15,135 bases of DNA, from NCBI GenBank assembly GCA_964460185.1, contig CAYWTM010000081.1, forward strand, positions 1 through 15,135, read 5' to 3'. The DNA is from JAVJPJ01 sp040217295. GTDB lineage: Bacteria > Pseudomonadota > Alphaproteobacteria > Rhodobacterales > Rhodobacteraceae. Positions 6,646-13,733 of this stretch are shown here, piece after piece. A program made the translations under genes and the position numbers. The notes under the pieces are model-generated. The model searched no databases. It saw nothing but the letters and a program-made list of their open reading frames with translations, and was not told where the DNA came from. How positions within the stretch are numbered: the first letter of the stretch is position 1; each line of letters opens with the position of its first letter.

Positions 6646-7461
6646 ATGCTGAAACTGGAAAAGCTGAGCCGTCGCTTTGGCGACAATATCGCGGTCAACG
6701 CGGCCAACCTGGACATCCCCGACGGGCAGATGGTCGGCATCATCGGGCGGTCCGGCGCGGGGAAATCCACGCTCTTGCGCCTGCTCAACCGCCTGATCGA
6801 TCCGTCCGAGGGACAGATCCTGTTCGGGGACACCGATATCGCCCAGTTGAAGGGCCGCGAATTGCGCCAGTGGCGGTCGGATTGCGCCATGATCTTTCAG
6901 CAGTTCAACCTGGTCGGGCGTCTGGATGTGGTCACCAATGTGCTGACGGGGCGATTGTGTGACATGCCGTCCTGGCGGTCGATGACCCAGATCTTCACAC
7001 CGCGCGAACGCGCCTTTGCGATTCAGGCGCTTGATCGTCTGGGCATGGCGCACACCGCGTTGCAGCGGGCCGAAACCTTGTCGGGCGGTCAGCAGCAGCG
7101 CGTGGCCATCGCGCGCGCGCTGGCGCAGGAACCGCGTATCCTTCTGGCCGATGAACCGATCGCCTCGCTTGACCCGATGAACGCGAAAATCGTGATGGAT
7201 GCGCTGCGGTCGATCAACCAGCAAGACGGCATCACGGTGATCTGCAACCTGCACACGCTGGATACGGCGCGCAATTACTGCGACCGGATCATCGGCATGC
7301 AAGATGGCCGGATCGTGTTCGATGGCACGCCCGCGCAACTGACCACCGCCATGGCGCGCGAGATCTACGGGGCCGAGGCGGGAGAGGCCTTCAACGAGGC
7401 CGCGACCTCGACATCGCTTGGTGATGCGTCCGGGGGTCTGCGCGCCCGCGAACTGGCCTGA
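6646..7461 (+). CDS. phnC: Phosphonate ABC transporter ATP-binding protein PhnC
   Basis: A 271-residue ABC ATPase with Walker A GRSGAGKST (34-42), Q-loop IFQQFNLV (83-90), signature LSGGQQQR (145-152), Walker B ILLADEP (165-171) and switch histidine H203. The stretch FNLVGRLDVVTNVLTGRL is characteristic of PhnC rather than of other importers. The start at 6646 is preceded by AGGGG with 7 bases of spacing; the frame is open further upstream but that part covers the phnD end and hairpin. It energises phosphonate import at the inner face of the cytoplasmic membrane. An extra C-terminal tail of about 25 residues after EIYGAEAGEAF is rich in S, A and G and looks disordered. It is 12 bases from the next gene. 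Confidence 0.95.
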   Translation: MLKLEKLSRRFGDNIAVNAANLDIPDGQMVGIIGRSGAGKSTLLRLLNRLIDPSEGQILFGDTDIAQLKGRELRQWRSDCAMIFQQFNLVGRLDVVTNVLTGRLCDMPSWRSMTQIFTPRERAFAIQALDRLGMAHTALQRAETLSGGQQQRVAIARALAQEPRILLADEPIASLDPMNAKIVMDALRSINQQDGITVICNLHTLDTARNYCDRIIGMQDGRIVFDGTPAQLTTAMAREIYGAEAGEAFNEAATSTSLGDASGGLRARELA

Positions 7462-7473
7462 GGCGGAAGAAAC

Positions 7474-8415
7474 ATGTCCGATATCTCCCTGACCGGCGGC
7501 GCGGTGGGTGCGTCCGGCGGCCCCCCGCGCGATGCGGTCTCGACCTTCGAGGCGCATCGTGCCGAATTGCGCGCCACCCGGCGTGTGTGGAACATCATCA
7601 TCCTTGCGGCATTCACGATCTGCCTGGGCCTGTCGATCTGGATCAGCCAGTTCTACCCGGACCGGCTGGCCAATGGCGTGCCGCGCATCTTTGAATATTT
7701 CGCGACCATCATTCCCGATCTGCAATGGGACCTCCTGTTCGAAGGCCGCGATGAGGCGGGCCGTGCCGTGGCCGGGTCACTGACCTACTGGTACACCGAT
7801 TTCTGGACCTACGTGGCGCTGATCTGGGAAACCATCTTGATGGCGATCACCGCGACGCTGCTGGGAACGGCGGTGGCTTTTGTCCTGAGCTTTCCGGCGG
7901 CCAACAACCTTGCGCCGAACAGCTGGGTCTACTGGCTGTCGCGCAGGTTTCTGGAAATCTGCCGGGGCATTCCCGAAATCCTGCTGGCGCTGGTGTTCGT
8001 CTTTGCCATCGGGATCGGGCCACTGGCCGGTGTCATGGCCATCGCGATCCATTCGGCGGGGGCCCTGGGCAAGCTGTTTGCCGAGGTCAACGAAAACGCG
8101 TCGTCCCGGCCCGTGGACGGTATCACGGCGGTGGGCGGCACATGGCCCGAAAAGATGCTTTACGGCGTTGTCCCGCAGGTCGCGCCGAATTTCTTCAGCT
8201 ACGCGATGCTGCGGTTCGAGATCAATGTGCGCGCCTCGTCCATCATCGGTTTTGTGGGCGCAGGTGGCATCGGGCAGGAATTGAACCGCGTCATCTCCTT
8301 CTATTCCGATGACCGGGTTCTGGCGGTTCTGGCCCTCGTGGTCCTGACGGTGACGGTGATCGACCTGATATCCGAACGCATCCGGCACCGCTTTATCGGA
8401 AGGGAGAATTTCTGA
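7474..8415 (+). CDS. phnE: Phosphonate ABC transporter permease PhnE (first)
   Basis: A 313-residue integral membrane permease. A first membrane helix spans about residues 38-58, followed by a periplasmic segment (about 60-110). A core of several helices follows, including WETILMAITATLLGTAVAFVL (118-138), ILLALVFVFAIGIGPLAGVMA (169-189) and VLAVLALVVLTVTVIDLI (282-299). The coupling loop that contacts PhnC is ENASSRPVDGITAVGG (207-222), an EAA-type motif, and GFVGAGGIGQEL (259-270) is the usual permease signature. GGAAGA just upstream serves as ribosome site. It is longer than the second permease because of the N-terminal and periplasmic parts. Its stop overlaps the next start by one base (TGATG), so the two are translated together and probably form a heterodimeric channel. 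Confidence 0.93.
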   Translation: MSDISLTGGAVGASGGPPRDAVSTFEAHRAELRATRRVWNIIILAAFTICLGLSIWISQFYPDRLANGVPRIFEYFATIIPDLQWDLLFEGRDEAGRAVAGSLTYWYTDFWTYVALIWETILMAITATLLGTAVAFVLSFPAANNLAPNSWVYWLSRRFLEICRGIPEILLALVFVFAIGIGPLAGVMAIAIHSAGALGKLFAEVNENASSRPVDGITAVGGTWPEKMLYGVVPQVAPNFFSYAMLRFEINVRASSIIGFVGAGGIGQELNRVISFYSDDRVLAVLALVVLTVTVIDLISERIRHRFIGRENF

Positions 8416-9275
8416 TGAGCATGGCTTCCATCACCGCCGTCAGCGCCGCACAGATCGATACGGCGCGCGCGGCTCATCCCGGCGCGTTCGATACTGTCGG
8501 GGGGCAGATCAGGCGCTGGTTCCCCTGGGGCTTGGCCATCGTCTACGTGATCGGCTCGCTTTGGTATTTCGATGTCGGGCGTCTGCTGGACGCGTCGGAC
8601 CGGGTGCTGGCGTTGTTGCGGAATTTCGTGGTCTGGCAAGACATGGAGACCTGGCAATACGCCAATATCTATCGCGGGATCGCCCAAACCCTGGCCATGG
8701 CCTTTCTGGGCACGCTTCTGGGGACGATCGGGGCGCTGCTTGTCGGGTTCCTGGCGGCCAAGAACGTCATGCCCATCGCCCTTGTCCGGCAGATCGTGCG
8801 CCGGATCCTCGACGTGTTGCGGGGGATCGACCAACTGGTCTGGGGCCTGGTGTTCGTGCGGGCCGTGGGCCTTGGACCCCTGGCCGGCGTTCTGGCGATC
8901 TTCGTGTCGGATCTTGGGACCTTGTCCAAGCTCTATTCCGAGGCGATCGAGAACATCGACCGCAAACAGGTGGAAGGTATCCGGGCCACCGGGGCCGGTC
9001 CTCTGGGGATCATCCGTTACGGCTATATTCCGCAGGTCTTGCCGGTATTCATTTCCCAGTCGCTGTATTTCTGGGAATCCAACACCCGGTCGGCCACCAT
9101 TCTGGGCATCGTGGGGGCAGGCGGGATCGGCATGATCTTGATTGAACGCTTCCGGGCATCGCTCTACGATCAGGTGGCTTTCGTGGTGTTGAACGTGCTG
9201 GTTCTGATCTTCGCCATCGACTGGCTATCCAAGCGTATCCGTCTTTGGGCGGTGGGCGAGAAACACGACGGTTGA
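8415..9275 (+). CDS. phnE: Phosphonate ABC transporter permease PhnE (second)
   Basis: A 286-residue permease paralogous to the preceding one. The hydrophobic helices include WGLAIVYVIGSLWYF (38-52), AMAFLGTLLGTIGALLVGFLA (94-114) and VAFVVLNVLVLIFAIDWL (254-271). The EAA-type coupling loop is SEAIENIDRKQVEGIRATG (175-193), and GIVGAGGIGMILIE (231-244) is the permease signature. GGGAG at 8402-8406, 8 bases upstream, supports ATG 8415; a second ATG at 8421 is possible. Two PhnE subunits with one PhnC and one PhnD is a common arrangement in alphaproteobacteria. The next gene starts 7 bases after its stop. Confidence 0.93.
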   Translation: MSMASITAVSAAQIDTARAAHPGAFDTVGGQIRRWFPWGLAIVYVIGSLWYFDVGRLLDASDRVLALLRNFVVWQDMETWQYANIYRGIAQTLAMAFLGTLLGTIGALLVGFLAAKNVMPIALVRQIVRRILDVLRGIDQLVWGLVFVRAVGLGPLAGVLAIFVSDLGTLSKLYSEAIENIDRKQVEGIRATGAGPLGIIRYGYIPQVLPVFISQSLYFWESNTRSATILGIVGAGGIGMILIERFRASLYDQVAFVVLNVLVLIFAIDWLSKRIRLWAVGEKHDG

Positions 9276-9282
9276 CCGGCAG

Positions 9283-9903
9283 ATGAGCAAGACACTCAGC
9301 GAAGCGCCCACGTTGCATCCCGATGCGGATGTGGGCGCCGATGTCACCCTCGGGCGTTACACCGAGGTGGGGCGTTTTACCAAGGTCGCGGCCTCGGAGA
9401 TCGGGGATTATTCCTACATCTGCGAATTCGGCCATGTGATCTGGACCAGCATCGGCAAGTTCACGAACATCGCCAACATGGTCCGGCTGAATCCGGGCAA
9501 TCACCCGACTTGGCGGGCCTCGCAGCATCACGCGATCTACCGCGCGGCCCAGTATGGCTTCGGGCAGGACGAGGCCGAGTTCTTTGAATGGCGCAAGGAT
9601 CACTGGGTGACGGTGGGCCATGACGTGTGGATCGGGCATGGTGTGACGGTGACAGCCGGCGTGACCATCGGCACCGGCGCGGTTGTCGGGGCAGGGGCCG
9701 TTGTGACCAAGGATGTGGCCCCCTACACCATCGTCGCGGGCGTCCCCGCTTCGCCCATCCGCCGCCGGTTCACCCAGGCGCAGGAAGACGCGCTGATGGA
9801 GATCGCGTGGTGGGATTGGTCCCATGACCGGTTCGGGGCGGCGCTGCCGGATTTCCGTGCGCTCGAGATCGACGCCTTCATCGAGAAATACGGGTCCGCC
9901 TGA
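9283..9903 (+). CDS. Phosphonate-associated hexapeptide-repeat transferase (acetyltransferase-like)
   Basis: A 206-residue left-handed beta-helix protein. Imperfect hexapeptide repeats occur at the N-terminus (ADVGADVTLGRYTEVG, 15-30) and in the main block (GHDVWIGHGVTVTAG through VVGAGAVVTKDV, 112-145), followed by the typical cap APYTIVAGVPASPIRRRF. H74 in NPGNHPTW matches the catalytic histidine position of xenobiotic and sugar acetyltransferases of this fold. A close family is found in C-P lyase loci next to the transporter genes. Its acceptor is not established; acetylating an amino-phosphonate, as PhnO does, is an inference from context. It lies 7 bases after the second phnE and is the last plus-strand gene of the cluster. 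The ribosome site before it is weak, so coupling to phnE is likely. Confidence 0.85.
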   Translation: MSKTLSEAPTLHPDADVGADVTLGRYTEVGRFTKVAASEIGDYSYICEFGHVIWTSIGKFTNIANMVRLNPGNHPTWRASQHHAIYRAAQYGFGQDEAEFFEWRKDHWVTVGHDVWIGHGVTVTAGVTIGTGAVVGAGAVVTKDVAPYTIVAGVPASPIRRRFTQAQEDALMEIAWWDWSHDRFGAALPDFRALEIDAFIEKYGSA

Positions 9904-9998
9904 TCGGGGGCGTCGCGCGACTCAGATCAGCAGCCGCAAGATGACGGGCTCGTATCCCGCGCCAAGCGCGCCTTCGGTTGGCCCGAGCCTGCCCTTGA

Positions 9999-11468
9999 TC
10001 AGGCGCGGCAGGCGGATGCCGCGATGGCCTGAGACACGGATTTCAGGGCGGGGTAGAGCGCCCTGTATCCGGCCAGGCGCGGGGCGAGGGTATCGGCGCG
10101 CGTGGCGTCGGGCGTGAACCAGCGGGCGACCTGTGGCTTTGTGCAGACCTCCGCGATCGAGCCGTCACCTGCCGCGATCCGCGCCAGGCGGGCCGCACCC
10201 AGGGCCGGGCCGACCTCGGCCCCGTCGCTGCGCCCGATCGGCACGCCGATCACGTCAGCGATCATCTGCAACAGGAAATCGCTGCGCGTGCCGCCGCCGA
10301 TGGCCAGCAGATGGTCCGGCGTGGTGCCGGCCGCGCGCATGGCGTCGCTGGCATCGGCAAAGCTGAAGGCCGTGGCTTCGACCACGGCGCGCATCAGGGC
10401 GCCATGGGTGGTGGCCTCGCCCAGGCCCCAGAACCCCGCCCGGATATCGGCATCGCCATGGGGTGTCCGTTCCCCCGTCAGGTAGGGCAGGAACAAGGGG
10501 CCTTCGGCAGCGGTTTCCGCCTCTGCCAGAAGATCGGCAATCGGCCTGTTCAGAAGGTTTGCCAGCCACGCCATGGGGCGCGCACCGTTCAGCATCGCGG
10601 CCATCTGGAACCACAGGCCCGGCAGGGTATGGGCATAGGCATGGATCATGCTGTCGGGATTGGGACGGTAGCTGTCGGTGGTCACGAACAGCTGACCCGA
10701 GGTGCCGAGTGACAAGAACCCGTCGCCCGCCGCAACGGCGCCGATGCCCACTGCGCCGGCTGCGCCATCGCCCGCGCCGGTCGCCACGGGCAGGTCCGAA
10801 AGCAGGCCAAGGGCCTGCGCGGCCTGGGGTGTCAGGTGGCCGGCCACGGCCGGACCGTCGCGCAGATCGGGCAACCATGCGGGGTCGGTCGCGCTGATCT
10901 CGCACAGGCGGGGTGACCATGTGCGCGCGGCCTCGTCCAGCCACGAGGTTCCGGCCGCGTCCGAGGGGTCGGTGGCCAACTGACCGTGAAGGCGCAAGCC
11001 GATGTAATCCTTTGGTAAAATCACATGGGCGATGCGCGCATGGGTCTGCGGCTCGTGTTCGGACAGCCACAACAGCTTGGGGGCCGTAAAGCCCGGCATG
11101 GGCGGCACCCCGGAAAGATGGCCGACCTGCGGTTCGGCCAGGGTCATCGCGGCGCATTGCGGGGCGGACCTGCCGTCGTTCCACAAGATCGCGGGCCGGA
11201 TCGGCGCGAGGCCTTCATCCAGCAGCACCGCACCATGCATCTGGCCCGACAGGCCGATGGCCCGGATCGCTGCCCGGACATCCGCCGGCAGGTCGCTCGC
11301 CGCCGTGACGAGGGCCTGCCACCATTGGTCCGGCGACTGTTCGCTGGCGCCTTCGAACGGGTGCGAGGACGACAGGCCCGCCTGCGCGGTCTTCACAACC
11401 GCACCATCCGCATCCATGACGCAGAGTTTGACCGCCGAGGTTCCGATATCGATGCCGAGATAGCTCAT
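9999..11468 (-). CDS. xylB: Xylulokinase (FGGY carbohydrate kinase)
   Basis: A 489-residue FGGY-family kinase close to the usual XylB length (about 484). The N-terminal phosphate loop is GIDIGTSAVK (5-14) with catalytic D7. GQMHGAV (75-81) and LWNDGR (95-100) form the xylulose pocket. The second catalytic aspartate is D234 in GAGDGAAG. LSLGTSGQLFV and GGGTRSDFLLQMIADV complete the nucleotide domain. It phosphorylates D-xylulose to xylulose 5-phosphate in the cytoplasm. The family N-terminus fits the start at 11468, although the ribosome site is weak (AGGG almost at the ATG). It follows the TetR gene by 44 bases on the same strand. No xylose isomerase or sugar transporter is in view, so its pathway partner is unknown; another 2-ketose substrate cannot be excluded. 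Confidence 0.9.
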   Translation of the reverse strand: MSYLGIDIGTSAVKLCVMDADGAVVKTAQAGLSSSHPFEGASEQSPDQWWQALVTAASDLPADVRAAIRAIGLSGQMHGAVLLDEGLAPIRPAILWNDGRSAPQCAAMTLAEPQVGHLSGVPPMPGFTAPKLLWLSEHEPQTHARIAHVILPKDYIGLRLHGQLATDPSDAAGTSWLDEAARTWSPRLCEISATDPAWLPDLRDGPAVAGHLTPQAAQALGLLSDLPVATGAGDGAAGAVGIGAVAAGDGFLSLGTSGQLFVTTDSYRPNPDSMIHAYAHTLPGLWFQMAAMLNGARPMAWLANLLNRPIADLLAEAETAAEGPLFLPYLTGERTPHGDADIRAGFWGLGEATTHGALMRAVVEATAFSFADASDAMRAAGTTPDHLLAIGGGTRSDFLLQMIADVIGVPIGRSDGAEVGPALGAARLARIAAGDGSIAEVCTKPQVARWFTPDATRADTLAPRLAGYRALYPALKSVSQAIAASACRA

Positions 11469-11512
11469 GCCCTATGGGTGACGCGGCGCGCAGCCCTTGG
11501 CAAGCCCGGCCG

Positions 11513-12193
11513 TCAGGTTCCTGGCGGGTGTGACGTGGTGCGGCGGGCAAAAGCCATCAAATCCGCCAACTCTTCGGGGGATGGGGAGTGGCCGGTGAAG
11601 CCCTTGAGGAACCCTTCTACCCGTGAAAAACGCTCCTCGAGGGTCTCGCGCTGATCGAGTGCATGGTAGCCGAGCTGCATGAAATACAAGATCCGCGCCC
11701 GGATATCGGCCTCGTCCGCGGGCGTGCCGAAGCGTTCGAACATCTCGCGGATGGCGTGAAGCCGGGCCTGATCGGCGGCATCGATACGCGCGCGCACCGC
11801 ATCGTCGCGACGGGCCCATTCGCGGACCGCGAAATCAAGGCTAGGGTCGAAAAGGGCGGGGTCGATGAAGCACCGGAAAAAGTTGCACACGGCTGCGGTG
11901 ATGGTCGCGGCCGGCAGGGCGCAATGGCGCAAGATGACCTGCGTGTTCCCGATGCTCCACTCCTCAAGCAGTGCCTGAAGAAGGTCATCCAAATTCTTGA
12001 AATACCAATAGAAACTGGATCTTGATACACCGAGGCGCTGGCCGATGCGGGCGATCTTCACTTCGCCCGCGCCGTCGCTGACCAGGATATCGCGCGCCTG
12101 GGCCAGCCAATCTTCGCGGGTCACCTTTGTCTGGCCCGGCAAGGGGGGCTTGTCGGGATCATCACGGTGCAAGATGGGAAGTGTTCGGGTCAT
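11513..12193 (-). CDS. TetR/AcrR-family transcriptional regulator
   Basis: A 226-residue regulator. The N-terminal helix-turn-helix is at about residues 46-66, IARIGQRLGVSRSSFYWYFKN, with the Y-W-Y-F ending typical of TetR proteins; the remainder is a helical ligand-binding domain with no recognisable ligand signature. The start at 12193 follows the stop of the MttB-like gene by a single base, so the two are read from the same message; the in-frame extension to 12259 lies inside that gene. Regulation of the methyltransferase operon by this protein is inferred from position only. The ligand is unknown; a quaternary amine is a fair guess. Confidence 0.9.
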   Translation of the reverse strand: MTRTLPILHRDDPDKPPLPGQTKVTREDWLAQARDILVSDGAGEVKIARIGQRLGVSRSSFYWYFKNLDDLLQALLEEWSIGNTQVILRHCALPAATITAAVCNFFRCFIDPALFDPSLDFAVREWARRDDAVRARIDAADQARLHAIREMFERFGTPADEADIRARILYFMQLGYHALDQRETLEERFSRVEGFLKGFTGHSPSPEELADLMAFARRTTSHPPGT

Positions 12194-12194
12194 G

Positions 12195-13733
12195 TCAGCT
12201 TTCGGGAGGTGCGCCGCCTTCGGCGGTGCGTTGGGCCACGAAGTCGCCCAGGGCCGCAAGCCGGTCGGGCGGGGTCATGGCCAGCTCGGGTCGGGCCAGG
12301 ATAGCTTCCCACACATCGGTGGCCCGGGTGTTGGCGTCGTGTGCGCCGCGGTCCGTCCAGGTTCCGAAATTGGCGTAGTCGTGAACGACGGGTTCGTAGA
12401 ACTCGGTCGAATACCGGTCCATGGTTTGCGGGGCGGCAAAGAAATGGCCCGAGGGCGCTACGTGGCTGAGCGCATTGGCAAATCCGATCTCGTCCGGGCC
12501 CGCGCGGTTTCCGGCACAAAGTTCCGCCACCATGTTCAGGACCTCCACATCTGTGATGAGCTTTTCGTACGACACGCTCAATCCCCCCTCCAGCCAGCCG
12601 GCCGAATGGATGATCACGGTGGCGCCCGCAAGCAGGCAGCCCCAGAGCCCCATCTGGTTTTCATTGGCGGCCTGAACGTCATTCACATTCGCGGCAGACC
12701 CTGCGGCGGACCGCCAGGGCAGGCCCAACATGCGCGCCATCTGCCCCGCCGCCAATGACGCCTGGAAATGGGTCGGCGTGCCGAATGCGGGTGCCCCCGA
12801 TTTCATGTCGACATTCGAGGTGAAGGTCCCGTAGCAGACCGGCGCGCCGGGCTTGGCCAATTGGGTCAGGGTTATCGAGGCAAGGCATTCCGCATGGCTC
12901 AGCGTGATGGCCCCCGCCACCGTGATCGGCGCCATCGCCCCCATCAACGTGAAGGGCGTGACGATGCTGAGCTGTCCGGCGCGTGCGAAATCGATCAAGC
13001 CTTGCGCCATGGGCACATCCAGTGTCCGGGGGGAGTTGGTGTTGATGATCGTGTAGGCGTGAACGCCGCCTTGAAACGCCTCTTCCGACAGGCCGCGTGC
13101 GATGCGCAGCATTTCGAAATTGTCCAGCGTTTGCGGGGTGCCGCGGGCGAAGAGAAAGGGAAACTTGTCGGTCAGCGCCATCTGCGTGCGCATGGTGAAA
13201 TAGTGGCGCAGGTGGGTTGGCACGTCTTGCGGTTCCACCGAGGGCGACATCATCTGGAACACGTCGAAATGGTGCGCGATCCGCGTGTAATCGGTGAAAT
13301 CGGACGCGCTTGCAGGCCTGCGCCCGCGTTTGAGATCGGTCGCGTTGGGTGCGCCTGCGCCCGGTTGGAAGGCCAGTGCGCCCAATTCGAGGATCACGTC
13401 ACGGTGGGTGGCGCCCGCATGGCAGTGGATCGATTTCGGCGCGGTCTTCAGCGCGGCCTCGATGATCTCGCGGCCGATGAAGACCATGTCGTCTTCGATC
13501 CGTGCACCGCCCTGGGCGTAGAGCTTGCGCGCCTCGGGCAGCAGGACCCGCATCCCCAGGTCTTCCAGCATGACAAGCGCGGTCTCGTGAATCGAGGCCG
13601 CCTCGTCATCCGAGAATACAGACATCACGGGAAAGGGGTTGCGCAACTGGCGATAGTTCACCTCGCGCGTGGCGGGGGCCGCATGGGTTGCGGCCCGCCC
13701 GCGGCGGCGAGATTTGACCGTGGCGTCGGTCAT
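12195..13733 (-). CDS. MttB-family (trimethylamine methyltransferase-like) protein, non-pyrrolysine
   Basis: A 512-residue member of the MttB superfamily. Family landmarks include NPFPVMSVFSDDEAASIHETA (32-52, after a basic N-terminus KSRRRGR), PFLFARGTPQTLDNFEM, GAMAPITVAGAITLSHAE (265-282) and GTFTSNVDMKSGAPAFGTP (302-320). The C-terminal part has HFFAAPQTMDRY. No in-frame amber codon occurs, so this is not the pyrrolysine enzyme for trimethylamine; characterised non-pyrrolysine members demethylate glycine betaine or related quaternary amines using a corrinoid protein. The substrate here is unknown. The start at 13733 overlaps the upstream stop as ATGA; the longer open frame to 14249 lies within the upstream gene. 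No corrinoid-protein gene is visible in the window. Confidence 0.88.
   Translation of the reverse strand: MTDATVKSRRRGRAATHAAPATREVNYRQLRNPFPVMSVFSDDEAASIHETALVMLEDLGMRVLLPEARKLYAQGGARIEDDMVFIGREIIEAALKTAPKSIHCHAGATHRDVILELGALAFQPGAGAPNATDLKRGRRPASASDFTDYTRIAHHFDVFQMMSPSVEPQDVPTHLRHYFTMRTQMALTDKFPFLFARGTPQTLDNFEMLRIARGLSEEAFQGGVHAYTIINTNSPRTLDVPMAQGLIDFARAGQLSIVTPFTLMGAMAPITVAGAITLSHAECLASITLTQLAKPGAPVCYGTFTSNVDMKSGAPAFGTPTHFQASLAAGQMARMLGLPWRSAAGSAANVNDVQAANENQMGLWGCLLAGATVIIHSAGWLEGGLSVSYEKLITDVEVLNMVAELCAGNRAGPDEIGFANALSHVAPSGHFFAAPQTMDRYSTEFYEPVVHDYANFGTWTDRGAHDANTRATDVWEAILARPELAMTPPDRLAALGDFVAQRTAEGGAPPES

Noticed and set aside
9900..9930. CTGATC / GATCAG repeat after the transferase gene as a terminator
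   Set aside because: The stem is only 6 base pairs with a 19-base loop and no T-run.
12195..13733. Pyrrolysine (amber) codon in the MttB-like gene
   Set aside because: The frame is open from start to stop with no internal TAG, so no pyrrolysine decoding is needed.
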